This document shows, piece by piece, positions 1-8,758 of a stretch of DNA of 64,000 nt (position 1 is the first letter of the stretch; each line of letters starts with the position of its first letter). Made by a program: the position numbers and the translations under genes. The notes beneath the pieces are model-generated. The model did not search any database and had not been told where the DNA came from. It saw only the letters and a list, made by a program, of their open reading frames with translations. Source of the DNA: an uncultured Roseburia sp. (GTDB lineage: Bacteria > Bacillota > Clostridia > Lachnospirales > Lachnospiraceae). The DNA is taken from the NCBI GenBank assembly GCA_910577925.1, contig CAJTOI010000005.1:62001-126000 (forward strand), read 5' to 3'.

Positions 1-1473
1 CTCACGGACTGCCTTATCGATCTCGTCGTCCGACATATTCGATCCGGCGGTGATCGTGATATGCTGCTCTTTTCCGGTTCCGAGATCCTTTGCGGACACG
101 TTTACGATACCGTTTGCATCGATATCAAACGTCACCTCAATCTGCGGCACACCGCGGCGTGCGGGCGGAATACCGTCGAGACGGAACTGTCCGAGCGATT
201 TGTTGTCCTTTGCAAACTGTCTCTCACCCTGTACGACGTTGATGTCAACCGCGGTCTGATTGTCCGCAGCCGTCGAGAAAATCTGGCTCTTCTTCGTCGG
301 GATCGTTGTATTTCTCTCAATCAGTCTTGTCGCAACGCCGCCCATCGTCTCAATCGACAGGGAAAGCGGTGTGACATCGAGAAGTAAGATCTCACCTGCG
401 CCTGCGTCTCCGGCGAGCTTTCCGCCCTGAATGGACGCGCCGATCGCCACGCACTCATCCGGGTTTAAGGACTTGCTCGGCTCTTTGCCGGTCAGCTGTT
501 TTACTTTATCCTGCACTGCCGGAATACGTGTGGAACCTCCGACTAAGAGCACCTGACCGAGGTCTGCGTTGGTCAGCCCCGCATCGCGCATCGCGTTCTG
601 TACCGGTACTGCGGTTCTCTCAACCAGATCATGCGTCAGCTCGTCAAACTTTGCGCGTGTAAGGTTCATGTCAAAATGCTTCGGTCCCTCTGCGGTCGCC
701 GTGATAAACGGCAGGTTAATGTTCGTTGTGGTCGCGGAAGACAGCTCCTTTTTCGCTTTCTCAGCCGCCTCTTTCAGTCTCTGAAGCGCCATTTTGTCGT
801 TGGACAAATCCACGCCCTCCGCCTTTTTGAACTCGTCAATCATCCACTGTGTCAGCTTATTGTCAAAATCGTCGCCGCCGAGGCGCGTATCGCCGTTCGT
901 CGCCAGAACCTCGATAACGCCGTCGCCGATCTCGATGATGGAGACATCAAACGTACCGCCGCCGAGGTCGTACACCATGATTTTCTGCTCTTTTTCGTTG
1001 TCGAGACCGTATGCAAGCGCTGCGGCCGTCGGCTCGTTGATGATACGCTTTACGTCAAGTCCCGCAATCTTTCCGGCATCTTTGGTCGCCTGGCGCTGTG
1101 CGTCATTAAAGTACGCGGGAACGGTGATCACTGCCTCCGTCACCTTCTCCCCGAGATAGCCTTCCGCATCCGCTTTCAACTTCTGAAGCACCATTGCGGA
1201 AATCTGCTGCGGAGAGTAATTCTTGTCGTCGATCCCTACCTTATAATCGGTTCCCATATGCCGCTTGATGGAAGCGATGGTCTTCTCCGCGTTTGTCACT
1301 GCCTGACGCTTTGCGGGCTCACCCACCAGACGCTCGCCTGTCTTTGTGAATGCAACGATGGACGGTGTGGTTCTAGCGCCCTCCTGATTTGCAATTACGG
1401 TCGGCTTTCCGCCTTCCATAACCGCCACACAGCTGTTTGTTGTTCCTAAGTCAATTCCGATAATTTTTCCCAT
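1..1473 (-). CDS. dnaK: Chaperone DnaK (Hsp70), C-terminus cut by window edge
   Basis: ATP-dependent Hsp70 chaperone of the cytoplasm, working with GrpE and DnaJ in protein folding and stress recovery. The 491 visible codons begin MGKIIGIDLGTTNSCVAVM, the Hsp70 phosphate-1 motif, and continue through the ATPase domain (IINEPTAAALAYG, then YDLGGGTFDVSI around residue 190; VLLVGGSTRIPAV near 330) into the substrate-binding domain (DVTPLSLSIETMGG, ERQFAKDNKSLG). The helical lid and the stop codon lie beyond base 1. The ATG at 1473 has an AGGGAGG ribosome site. Third gene of the hrcA-grpE-dnaK operon, so controlled by HrcA at the CIRCE site near 3330. A dnaJ gene is expected just outside the window. 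Confidence 0.98.
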   Translation of the reverse strand, partial: MGKIIGIDLGTTNSCVAVMEGGKPTVIANQEGARTTPSIVAFTKTGERLVGEPAKRQAVTNAEKTIASIKRHMGTDYKVGIDDKNYSPQQISAMVLQKLKADAEGYLGEKVTEAVITVPAYFNDAQRQATKDAGKIAGLDVKRIINEPTAAALAYGLDNEKEQKIMVYDLGGGTFDVSIIEIGDGVIEVLATNGDTRLGGDDFDNKLTQWMIDEFKKAEGVDLSNDKMALQRLKEAAEKAKKELSSATTTNINLPFITATAEGPKHFDMNLTRAKFDELTHDLVERTAVPVQNAMRDAGLTNADLGQVLLVGGSTRIPAVQDKVKQLTGKEPSKSLNPDECVAIGASIQGGKLAGDAGAGEILLLDVTPLSLSIETMGGVATRLIERNTTIPTKKSQIFSTAADNQTAVDINVVQGERQFAKDNKSLGQFRLDGIPPARRGVPQIEVTFDIDANGIVNVSAKDLGTGKEQHITITAGSNMSDDEIDKAVRE

Positions 1474-1542
1474 GATGATTTCCTCCCTAAAATTATATGA
1501 AATGATGATTCGCTGTTCCGTTTGCCCGCCGGTGCAGGCGTT

Positions 1543-2190
1543 TTACTGTACGACCGCTACCATGCTGTGGCGGACGACCGCATCCTTGTAGGTGTATCCT
1601 TTCAGCAGCTCCTGGGCAATCACACCGGATGCAAGCTCCCCGTTTTCCACCTGCATCACCGCATTGTGGTACTCCGGGTCAAACTCTTTGCCCACCGCCT
1701 CGATCGGCGCAACGCCGATTGTCTCCAGTTCGGAGAGCAGCTGCTTATATATTTTATCCATGCCGACGACAAAAGCATCCTCTTTCGCCTCGTCCGGCAC
1801 GGCTGCAAGGCCTCTCTCAAAATTGTCAATGACCGGGAGTATTTTTTCAATGATGCTTCTCGCTCCCATGTCGTACATCTGCGCTTTCTCTTTATCCGTG
1901 CGCTTGCGGAAATTGTCAAATTCCGCCATCTGCCGCTTAACCTTATCGTTCAGCTCCTCGATCTGCTCGTCTTTTTTGTCCTTTTTCTTTTTGAAAAAGC
2001 CCTTCTTCTCCGTGTCGGCCGTCTCCGGCTCCGCCTTTGCGGCCTCTTCCTCCGCGGCAAATTCCACTTCCGCGTCTGCTCCGTCCGGCTCTTCCCCGGA
2101 TGCATCCTCAGCTGCCGCTTCCGCGTCCGCCTCAAGCTCCTCGAGCACTTCCTCTAACATTTCTTCCTTTTCCGTTTTCTTATCTGACAT
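1543..2190 (-). CDS. grpE: GrpE nucleotide exchange factor
   Basis: Nucleotide exchange factor that releases ADP from DnaK. The protein has 215 residues. The first 75 or so are highly acidic, rich in Glu and Ala, and end in a lysine cluster (FFKKKKDKKDE). They are followed by the long coiled-coil helix and the GrpE core (QMAEFDNFRKRTDKEK, then EKILPVIDNFERGLAAV, GKEFDPEYHNAVMQVE and GYTYKDAVVRHSMVAV), which is diagnostic. The acidic extension is longer than in many GrpE proteins. It sits between hrcA (18-nt gap) and dnaK (69-nt gap) on the same strand and is co-transcribed with them. Confidence 0.97.
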   Translation of the reverse strand: MSDKKTEKEEMLEEVLEELEADAEAAAEDASGEEPDGADAEVEFAAEEEAAKAEPETADTEKKGFFKKKKDKKDEQIEELNDKVKRQMAEFDNFRKRTDKEKAQMYDMGARSIIEKILPVIDNFERGLAAVPDEAKEDAFVVGMDKIYKQLLSELETIGVAPIEAVGKEFDPEYHNAVMQVENGELASGVIAQELLKGYTYKDAVVRHSMVAVVQ

Positions 2191-2208
2191 CTATAAACCG
2201 CCTTTCCC

Positions 2209-3255
2209 TTACTGTCCCTTTGGTTTGTTTAAGATTCCGTCCAGTGACTGTTTGAGCACTTTCAGATTATCCATGACTTTCTCATAGTCCATGCGCTTCG
2301 GACCGACAATTCCTATCGTTCCGCGCACGCCTTTCCCGAGCTCGTACGTGGCCGTGACCACGCTGCAGTCTCTCATCGTCTGAATCGGGCTTTCGTTTCC
2401 GATATAGACCTGAATCCCGGTATTCTCCTCCTCGAGCAGGTTCTCCGTCACAAAGCTGGCAAGCTGGCGTTTCTCCTCAAACGTGGAAATCAGCTCACTC
2501 GCTTTCTCCGAATCCCGCAGTTCCGGATATTTGAAAAAATTCGTCGTCCCGCTGGTGTAGATCCGAATATCTTCATCCACTCCCATCGTCTCCGCCAGCG
2601 TGTCGAGGACGTCACTGACGATATCGCTGTGGATTCCCGCCTGCTCCTTCAATCTGGAGATGGTCCCGAGATTGATCTCCTCGAGCGCCAGACCGTTTAA
2701 GTTGGAGTTCAGAAGAATGTTGAGCTTGAGCATCGTCTCGTTGTCGATCGGTTCTAAAACCGATATGATCTTATTCTTGACGAGATTCCCCTCCGTGACA
2801 ATCACCGCCAGAACCTGTTCCGCATCCACATTGGACAGCTGAATAAATTTTACTTTGTTGCGGTGGTAGGACGGCGCCGTGACCATGGTCGCATAGTTGG
2901 TATTCGCTGCAAGGACCTGCGCCACCTGTTCTAACACCTGCTCCATCTTCTCCGTGTGCTCGATGACAAACTGCTTCATCTCATCCACTTCGCGGTTCTT
3001 TTCCACCATCAGATGATCCACGTAAAAACGGTATCCCTTATCCGACGGAATCCTCCCCGCGGATGTGTGGGGCTGGACGATATACCCAAGCTCCTCCAGA
3101 TCCGCCATCTCGTTTCGGATGGTTGCGGAACTTAAGTTCAAATCCGTGTACTTCGAAATCGTGCGGGATCCCACCGGCTCCCCCGTCTCTAAGTAATTGC
3201 GGATAATCGCTTTTAATATTGTAGTTTTCCTTTCATCCAATTCGAAATCATCCAT
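2209..3255 (-). CDS. hrcA: Heat-inducible transcription repressor HrcA
   Basis: Repressor of class I heat-shock genes; the family binds CIRCE and needs GroEL for activity. The 348-residue protein has an N-terminal winged helix (LKAIIRNYLETGEPVGSRTI, then LSSATIRNEMADLEELGYI, HTSAGRIPSDKGYRFYVD) and the HrcA GAF-like domain, ending VGPKRMDYEKVMDNLKVL. The ATG at 3255 is chosen because GGAGG lies six bases upstream; the open frame extends to 3324 but that segment overlaps the leader and CIRCE element and is unlikely to be translated. First gene of the operon, hence autoregulated. Confidence 0.97.
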   Translation of the reverse strand: MDDFELDERKTTILKAIIRNYLETGEPVGSRTISKYTDLNLSSATIRNEMADLEELGYIVQPHTSAGRIPSDKGYRFYVDHLMVEKNREVDEMKQFVIEHTEKMEQVLEQVAQVLAANTNYATMVTAPSYHRNKVKFIQLSNVDAEQVLAVIVTEGNLVKNKIISVLEPIDNETMLKLNILLNSNLNGLALEEINLGTISRLKEQAGIHSDIVSDVLDTLAETMGVDEDIRIYTSGTTNFFKYPELRDSEKASELISTFEEKRQLASFVTENLLEEENTGIQVYIGNESPIQTMRDCSVVTATYELGKGVRGTIGIVGPKRMDYEKVMDNLKVLKQSLDGILNKPKGQ

Positions 3256-3317
3256 CGTTTCCTCCATGCGCATATGCATTCTTGTGCAAAGAGTATATGC
3301 AGTTTCTTTTTGTTTTA

Positions 3318-3344
3318 TTAGCACTCAATCAAAAAGAGTGCTAA
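3318..3344 (-). promoter_or_regulatory. CIRCE operator (HrcA binding site)
   Basis: Perfect CIRCE inverted repeat, TTAGCACTC - 9 nt - GAGTGCTAA, located between the promoter and the hrcA start. The match to the textbook consensus is exact in both arms. HrcA bound here would block transcription of hrcA-grpE-dnaK. Confidence 0.98.
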
Positions 3345-3357
3345 CATCTATGTACTT

Positions 3358-3386
3358 AAAATAGCACCAACCTTTTTCTTTGTCAA
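3358..3386 (-). promoter_or_regulatory. SigA-type promoter of hrcA-grpE-dnaK
   Basis: On the minus strand TTGACA (3386-3381), a 17-nt spacer, then TATTTT (3363-3358). Initiation is predicted a few bases upstream of the CIRCE repeat, so the operator lies in the early transcribed region, as is usual for HrcA-controlled operons. Confidence 0.8.
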
Positions 3387-3480
3387 CAGGGAATCACATA
3401 AAAATCATGATTTTAGATTTTATTTAGAAATCTGCGACGCACGAATCCAACCGCAGACGGCTGCTTTCCGTTTTCGGACA

Positions 3481-3586
3481 TAAAGAGGCTGCCGCATGAA
3501 CGCTCGTTTCACATGTCTGTAATTTACGTTCCCACAGTGAGAACTACGGCCATGTAATTATTTGCGTAAATGCGGCAGCCTCTTTA
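3481..3586. repeat. Long-loop perfect inverted repeat, possible bidirectional terminator or small mobile repeat
   Basis: Bases 3481-3497 and 3570-3586 form a perfect 17-bp inverted repeat (arm core AAAGAGGCTGCCGC) separated by 72 nt. Inside it a second pair ATTTACG (3522-3528) / CGTAAAT (3564-3570) is possible, which competes with the outermost stem by one base. On the plus strand the right arm runs into TTTATTTT. It separates the heat-shock operon promoter from the end of the ABC exporter operon. The long loop is atypical for a simple terminator. Confidence 0.6.
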
Positions 3587-3611
3587 TTTTATTTAAGAAA
3601 TCACTGCAAGC

Positions 3612-4940
3612 TTACTCGTACCGCAGCGCGTCGATAACCTCAAGCTTTGACGCCTTGTTCGCCGGATAATATCCGAAGAACACACCCGTCAGCATCGAGA
3701 AAAACAGCGACAGCATAATCGCCTGCGCGGACGGGTGTACCGACAGAATAATGTAGCTTGAATACTCCGCGTACACATTCTGAATGATAAATCCCGCCAC
3801 GGCTCCAAGCAGTGCACCGACTCCGACTCCGATCAGAATCCCGATAATCCCTCCGATCAGACACAACACGATCGCCTCAATGACGAACTGCAGCTTGATG
3901 ATTTTCCGCTTCGCTCCCAGCGCCATGCGCACGCCGATTTCTCTGGTGCGCTCCGTGATCGATACCAGCATGATATTCATAACGCCGACACCGCCGACAA
4001 TCAGGGAGATCGCAGCGATACCGGACACCGCCACCGTGATAACGTTTAATACGGTGTTGATCATCCCCATATCGGACTGCATATTATAGGAATAAACATA
4101 GAAATTCTCGTTATTTGCATAAATCTCGTCAAAGTATTCCTGAATATGAAGCGTTGCCTGCTCCACATCCGCGAGCGGTGTCAGCAACAGGTTGAAATAA
4201 TCATACCCTGTCTGATCCGAACCCGATAACTTCGCGCAGGTCTGGTACGGAATCATCATCTGCGTCGAGCGGTCTTTCTCCGGCACGGTCGGGTCCACTT
4301 TTCCGAACAGCGCCTGGTTGTACTCGTAAACCCCGACAATGACAAAGTCATAGATTCCCCCGTCGGTGGCCACAACCGAAATCTGTTCCCCGATCGGATC
4401 TTTCCCGTCAAAGTAACGCGCCGCCATCGTATCCGCGACGACGCAGACCCTCTTCTGCGTCTGATTGTCCTCCGACGTCAGACTGCGCCCGGCATGCATT
4501 TCCAGTTTCATATAATCCAGGTACTCCGGCGTGATTCCGCCCACATTTACATTCGCATAATTGTCGGAATTTTTCTCATCCGTTATCGTTCCGTAACAGA
4601 GGCTATTCTGCGCCGCAACACCTGCCATCTCGTCGGGATACGCCGCGATCAGCCCGTCTATCATCTCCTGGCTCACATAGTCGCTGTCCTTCATGTCCGG
4701 ATAAACCCAGGTTGCCCACTCTTCGTCCGTCTCCGGATACCTCGCCTGCACATAGGCGGAGACCGTATTTCCGCCAAGTGAATTCAACGTCGCCGTCAGC
4801 GTGCTCTGGATGGAACCGCCGATGGTCGTGATAATGATAACAGAGCTGATACCGATAATGATACCGAGCATCGTCAGCAGCGAGCGCATCTTATTTGACT
4901 TGATACTGGTGACCGCCTCTTTGATATTTTCCCAAAGCAT
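3612..4940 (-). CDS. MacB-like ABC transporter permease (FtsX fold)
   Basis: Inner-membrane permease of a MacAB-type exporter, 442 residues. It has the typical layout: one N-terminal membrane segment (MLGIIIGISSVIIITTIGG, about residues 24-45), a large extracytoplasmic MacB_PCD domain (about 50-280), then three C-terminal segments with the FtsX signature (GGVGVMNIMLVSITERTREI followed by GVRMALGAKRK) and the terminal YYPANKASKLEVIDALRYE. The start overlaps the ATPase stop by one base (TAATG), indicating translational coupling. The family exports peptides, antibiotics or lipids; the substrate here is not determinable. Confidence 0.93.
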   Translation of the reverse strand: MLWENIKEAVTSIKSNKMRSLLTMLGIIIGISSVIIITTIGGSIQSTLTATLNSLGGNTVSAYVQARYPETDEEWATWVYPDMKDSDYVSQEMIDGLIAAYPDEMAGVAAQNSLCYGTITDEKNSDNYANVNVGGITPEYLDYMKLEMHAGRSLTSEDNQTQKRVCVVADTMAARYFDGKDPIGEQISVVATDGGIYDFVIVGVYEYNQALFGKVDPTVPEKDRSTQMMIPYQTCAKLSGSDQTGYDYFNLLLTPLADVEQATLHIQEYFDEIYANNENFYVYSYNMQSDMGMINTVLNVITVAVSGIAAISLIVGGVGVMNIMLVSITERTREIGVRMALGAKRKIIKLQFVIEAIVLCLIGGIIGILIGVGVGALLGAVAGFIIQNVYAEYSSYIILSVHPSAQAIMLSLFFSMLTGVFFGYYPANKASKLEVIDALRYE

Positions 4941-5638
4941 TACCGCGCACCTCCCTTATCCGCCACAATTTCTCCGTCCAGAAGCGTCACGATGCGCTGC
5001 GTCTCGGAGGCGAGCTCCTGCGAGTGCGTGATCAGCACAATCGTCTTCCCCTGTTCCTCGTGAAGCTTGTGGAACAGGTCCATCACCATATGCCCGGTCT
5101 TCGAGTCCAGCGCGCCGGTCGGCTCATCCGCGAGTATAATCGCCGGGTTGTTAATCATGGCTCTCGCAATCGCCACACGCTGTTTCTGTCCTCCGGACAA
5201 CTCGTTCGGCCTGTGGTCGGCACGCTCTTCCATGCCCACCATCGCAAGCATCTCCATCGCGCGCTCTTTCTGGTCCTTTCGCTTGTGTTCGCTGTACATC
5301 AGCGGAATCATCACGTTTTTCAGCGCGTTTGCACGCGGAAGAAGATTGAAGTTCTGAAACACAAATCCGATCCGCTCATTGCGCACCGCGCTCCGCACCT
5401 CATCGGTCATACGGTTCACATCGTAACTCTCCAGATAATAGGTCCCCGCCGTCTGTCGGTCCAACACCCCGATAATATTCATCAGCGTACTTTTTCCAGA
5501 ACCGGATTCCCCGACGATGGAAACGAATTCTCCCTCATTTACCGAGAGGCTGATGCCGTGGAGAATCTCCAGTTCATTCGGCTTCCCCTCATAATATGTC
5601 TTTACAATATTTTCCATTCGGATCACTGGTTCACTCAC
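4940..5638 (-). CDS. MacB-like ABC transporter ATP-binding protein
   Basis: Cytoplasmic ATPase of the exporter, 232 residues, LolD/MacB class. Walker A GESGSGKST, Q-loop FVFQNFNLLPRANAL, signature LSGGQKQRVAIARA, Walker B ILADEPTGALDS and the H-loop LITHSQE are all present. The start is GTG at 5638, sharing its first base with the TAG stop of the preceding membrane fusion gene; an in-frame ATG lies seven codons further in (MENIVKTYYEG). Forms one operon with its neighbours on both sides. Confidence 0.94.
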   Translation of the reverse strand: MSEPVIRMENIVKTYYEGKPNELEILHGISLSVNEGEFVSIVGESGSGKSTLMNIIGVLDRQTAGTYYLESYDVNRMTDEVRSAVRNERIGFVFQNFNLLPRANALKNVMIPLMYSEHKRKDQKERAMEMLAMVGMEERADHRPNELSGGQKQRVAIARAMINNPAIILADEPTGALDSKTGHMVMDLFHKLHEEQGKTIVLITHSQELASETQRIVTLLDGEIVADKGGAR

Positions 5639-7035
5639 TACTCGATAACCTCCCCACCTGCTCCGTCACCGGCGCCGTTTATGCCCTCCATCTGCTGTTC
5701 GGAATACATCTGCTCCGGGGCAAAGCTCTGGCCTTCCGTGACCGCGCCCGTATAATCATAAATCAGCATATCGCCCTCTGCGAGATCTCCGCCAGTCACC
5801 TCGACGTAATAATCCACGGCCTCGCCGACTGTGATATTCTTACGCACCGCCGTTGCAAACCCGTCGGAACCGCTCTCGGCCACAAGCACATACGCGCCGC
5901 CGTTCTCATCGTATTTCACCAAATCATAGGGAATCGCCAGCACACTGCCCTTTTCTTTGAGCATAACTCTCGCCTTGACGTCCATACCGACCAAAAGCTC
6001 CTTCGTGTCCAGAGAAATCTCAACCGAGTAACCGCCTGCAGTGGCCTGACCCGAACCGTCTGCGGAACCGGCCGACTTCACGCGCACCACGCGGGTCACT
6101 TCTCCCTTGATCTCCTCTTCTCCCGTCGCATCCGCCGTCACGCTCGCCGTCTGGCCCTCCTGGAGCCTTAAGATGTCCGCTTCCTGAACGGTCGCCGCCA
6201 TCTTCAGGGACGCTGTATTCTCGATTGTGAGCATTGTGACCTTCTCCGTATTGATATCGCCGACCTTCACATTCACGGCCGTCACCACGCCGCCGCAGGC
6301 AGCCTTAATCTCACAGTCCTCCAGCTGTTCCCGCAGATCGTTCAGCGTATCCTTTGCGGCGGTATCCGAATCCTTGTAGCGGTCTAACTCAAGCTGGATT
6401 TTCGCCGCCTCAATCGCACGGTTCGTCGACTCAAGCGTATTGTTGTACGCTTCCTTTGCATCGTCTATCGCCTGCTTTGCGGACAGCAGCGACGCAAAAT
6501 CCGCGTCTGTCTTCTCGCTGGCATCATAGCCGGCCTGCGCCACATTGTACCCCTGCTCCGCACGCTCGATAGCCTTCTGTGCTTCCGCGAGCTGTGTCGT
6601 CTGATCCTGCTGCGCCTGCCTGAGCGCATTGGAGGTCTGCCTTGAATTGATGCTGTCCACCGCATTGGATTTGGCCATCGTCTGCTCAAGCTCCGTGATC
6701 TTTTCCTGAATCGATGCGGAATCAAGCGTTACCAGCACGTCTCCCTCTTTTACGATATCGCCGAGCTGCACATTCACCGCCGTAATCTCCGCCGTCGCCT
6801 TCGACGTCACATTGACGCTGTTCTCACCGGATACGGTTCCTTTCAGAGAAATCGTGTCCGACAAATCCCGAAGCTGTACCGGCTCTACCTCAACGGTGTT
6901 GGAAACCGTCTCCACCGTCTTCGCCATGTTATGTACGCCAATGCCGACTGCAACTGCCAGCACTGCGACAATCACCAACACAATCAACCATACTTTCTTT
7001 TTCTTTTTTGGTTTTGTCTGCATATTGTCTGCCAT
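5638..7035 (-). CDS. HlyD/MacA-type membrane fusion protein
   Basis: Periplasmic-adaptor-type subunit of the MacAB-like exporter, 465 residues. A Lys-rich start (KPKKKKK) precedes one membrane anchor (about residues 15-36, WLIVLVIVAVLAVAVGIGV). Then come the biotinyl-lipoyl half-motif (VNVQLGDIVKEGDVLVTLDS), an Ala/Gln-rich coiled coil (about 115-225), the second lipoyl half (CGGVVTAVNVKVGDI) and a beta-barrel region. First gene of the operon MFP-ATPase-permease. In Gram-positive bacteria such adaptors link to exporters of antimicrobial peptides. Its promoter region carries phased TTAA boxes that suggest a response regulator. Confidence 0.92.
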   Translation of the reverse strand: MADNMQTKPKKKKKVWLIVLVIVAVLAVAVGIGVHNMAKTVETVSNTVEVEPVQLRDLSDTISLKGTVSGENSVNVTSKATAEITAVNVQLGDIVKEGDVLVTLDSASIQEKITELEQTMAKSNAVDSINSRQTSNALRQAQQDQTTQLAEAQKAIERAEQGYNVAQAGYDASEKTDADFASLLSAKQAIDDAKEAYNNTLESTNRAIEAAKIQLELDRYKDSDTAAKDTLNDLREQLEDCEIKAACGGVVTAVNVKVGDINTEKVTMLTIENTASLKMAATVQEADILRLQEGQTASVTADATGEEEIKGEVTRVVRVKSAGSADGSGQATAGGYSVEISLDTKELLVGMDVKARVMLKEKGSVLAIPYDLVKYDENGGAYVLVAESGSDGFATAVRKNITVGEAVDYYVEVTGGDLAEGDMLIYDYTGAVTEGQSFAPEQMYSEQQMEGINGAGDGAGGEVIE

Positions 7036-7071
7036 TTCTCATATCTCCCTTTAATAAATTGATTTACACCG

Positions 7072-7130
7072 ATTGTACCAGAATCTTTATCATACGAAAA
7101 TGGTATTAAGGAAACCTTAAGAAATATTAA
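7072..7130 (-). promoter_or_regulatory. Exporter operon promoter with OmpR-type phased boxes
   Basis: A -10 like TACAAT lies at 7077-7072 without a good -35. Upstream, three TTAA cores at 7106-7109, 7117-7120 and 7127-7130 are spaced 11 and 10 bp, the helical phasing typical of OmpR/PhoB-family activator sites. No response regulator is adjacent; the one at 31039-31713 is a candidate by inference only. Confidence 0.4.
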
Positions 7131-7214
7131 GTTTTCCATCTGTAAATCTTTTCGTTTTCTTTTTGTACCTCTGTACTATTGAAATAATACAACAATTCTG
7201 TCTTTATGTCAAGT

Positions 7215-7254
7215 AAAAAAAGCCGACCGGCTCATTTGAACCAATCGGCTTTTC
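7215..7254 (-). terminator. Rho-independent terminator
   Basis: On the minus strand a stem AAAAGCCGA / TCGGCTTTT with an imperfect inner part is followed by a run of seven T. It lies directly downstream of the chemoreceptor remnant. Confidence 0.75.
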
Positions 7255-7262
7255 TATATGCT

Positions 7263-7571
7263 TTATTCAATCCGAAACCGTCCGATCAGACTGTTTAACA
7301 TATTCACCTGATTTGTCTGATACGCAATGTCTTCAATTGTTTTGATAATGCTGCCAATCTTGGCGGAAGACTGGTCTATCTTTCTTGTGGCGGCCGTCAG
7401 CTGTTCCATCTTTGTCCCTGCCTCGACGGCATATCCGTTGGCTTTCGCCACCAGCTCACCGGCATTCCCGCAGCGCGCGGCACTGTCCCTGATCTCCGAC
7501 GTAAGCTGTGTCACATGCTCGACAAGCCCCTCAACCGACGACGACTTAGTTGCGCCCAAAGAAAGCGTCAT
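7263..7571 (-). pseudogene. Methyl-accepting chemotaxis protein remnant
   Basis: About 100 codons resembling part of the cytoplasmic signalling domain of a chemoreceptor. The segment SSAKIGSIIKTIEDIAYQTN matches the conserved stretch just before the hairpin tip, but the following tip (normally ILALNAAVEAARAGE) is absent and the frame passes straight to MLNSLIGRFRIE, a typical receptor C-terminus. There is no membrane or ligand-binding domain and no ribosome site of its own; the first codons overlap the end of nudC. It is best read as a decayed gene with 5' truncation and internal deletion. A functional small protein is unlikely. Confidence 0.8.
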
Positions 7572-8499
7572 GAAAAGATGTATATTTACGGCAGTCCTCC
7601 CGAAACACTGTCATCATCTCTCTGGTCAGAGACAGCCCCTCCTCATCGTCCGGGATATCCCTCCAATCCACCCACTCTGCAACCGCAAGCTCCTCTTCGT
7701 CGCGCGCAATTCGATCCGCACCGTCAAGCTCACAGAAAAATCCGAGCAGCAGATTCGAGTCAAAGCCCCAGGGCTGGCTCTTGTAATACCGTATGTTTTT
7801 TACACAAAGCCCGACTTCTTCCATCACCTCCCTGCGCACCGTCTCCTCCGCCGTCTCCCCGATCTCCGTAAATCCGGCGATCAGCGCATAGCGCTTATAC
7901 GTGCGGTTTGCGTATTTTGTCAGCAGCAGCCGCCCGCCGTCTCTCACCCCCACGATAACCGCCGGGGCGATTTTCGGAAAAATCTGATTGCCGCAGGCCG
8001 GGCACTCCAACATGCGGAGCGTCTCGCCGTGCCGTGTTATACCGCCGCATCTGCCGCAGAATCGATTGTCTTTGTACCACCGGAACAGGTGCCAGGCCGT
8101 CGCCGCCGCAAACGCCCGCTTTTTCGGCTGCACGGCGCGCACTTCAAACATGGATATACGCCTGAGGATATTCCCCTCCGCCGTCTGCGCCGCGTCAGCC
8201 GCAAGCACAATCTCCCGCACGTCCTCAGGCGATACGGCAAGAAAATACGTCTCCCGCTCCACCGCAAACAGATAGACAAGCTCCGGCATCCGGCATCCCT
8301 TCGCGCCGCACAGTTCCAGCAGCTCCCGGTAGACGGGGAACCGCAGAGATTCCCCGTTCTCTGTCTCCTCCCCGCATCCCGGCAATTCCGGTCTTATGTA
8401 GATACCCTCCTCTGCAAACAGCAGCACACGGCTGTCTGCCTCCGGCTCTCTTTTCGCATATTGATTATAAAAATGCTCCGGTAAAATGTCCTGTATCAC
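7546..8499 (-). CDS. nudC: NAD(+) diphosphatase / decapping hydrolase NudC
   Basis: Nudix hydrolase that cleaves NAD(H) to NMN(H) and AMP and, in characterised members, removes NAD caps from RNA. Of 317 residues, the middle carries a four-Cys zinc ribbon (FCGRCGG and CPACGNQIFP), followed by the Nudix box (GFTEIGETAEETVRREVMEE then VG). The NudC signature that usually reads SQPWPFPxS appears here as SQPWGFDSNLL, so the motif core SQPW is retained but the following residues differ. Start is a GTG at 8499. The final codons overlap the neighbouring chemoreceptor remnant. Confidence 0.92.
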   Translation of the reverse strand: MIQDILPEHFYNQYAKREPEADSRVLLFAEEGIYIRPELPGCGEETENGESLRFPVYRELLELCGAKGCRMPELVYLFAVERETYFLAVSPEDVREIVLAADAAQTAEGNILRRISMFEVRAVQPKKRAFAAATAWHLFRWYKDNRFCGRCGGITRHGETLRMLECPACGNQIFPKIAPAVIVGVRDGGRLLLTKYANRTYKRYALIAGFTEIGETAEETVRREVMEEVGLCVKNIRYYKSQPWGFDSNLLLGFFCELDGADRIARDEEELAVAEWVDWRDIPDDEEGLSLTREMMTVFREDCRKYTSFHDAFFGRN

Positions 8500-8673
8500 C
8501 GCTCGTCACTCCCGCTTCACAACCAAATCTCAAAAATTTTACAGAACAATATCGGACAAAAGTCCCAAAAAGTTAACCGGCATTTTCCCCCAATATTCTC
8601 CCGAAAATACACCAAACCTTGAATAACCGTCATATACTATGTTATATCAGACAAAATATGGATTTTGCGCTCG

Positions 8674-8687
8674 CATTGTGCTATAAT
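8674..8687 (+). promoter_or_regulatory. Extended -10 promoter for the hybrid kinase
   Basis: TGCTATAAT (TG at 8679-8680, TATAAT at 8682-8687), an extended -10 element about 70 bases before the kinase start. No convincing -35 is seen. The rest of the 8500-8758 gap is AT-rich leader with a GGGGAG ribosome site just before the ATG. Confidence 0.6.
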
Positions 8688-8758
8688 TTATTTCTATATA
8701 AATATAGTAATCATACATACGTTTTGAAAAAAGATATTTGTGAAACCGGGGAGTTAAA

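Noticed and set aside
631..1449. Long plus-strand open frame of about 270 codons
   Set aside because: Antisense to dnaK; no ribosome site or family features, and the opposite strand encodes an unmistakable Hsp70.
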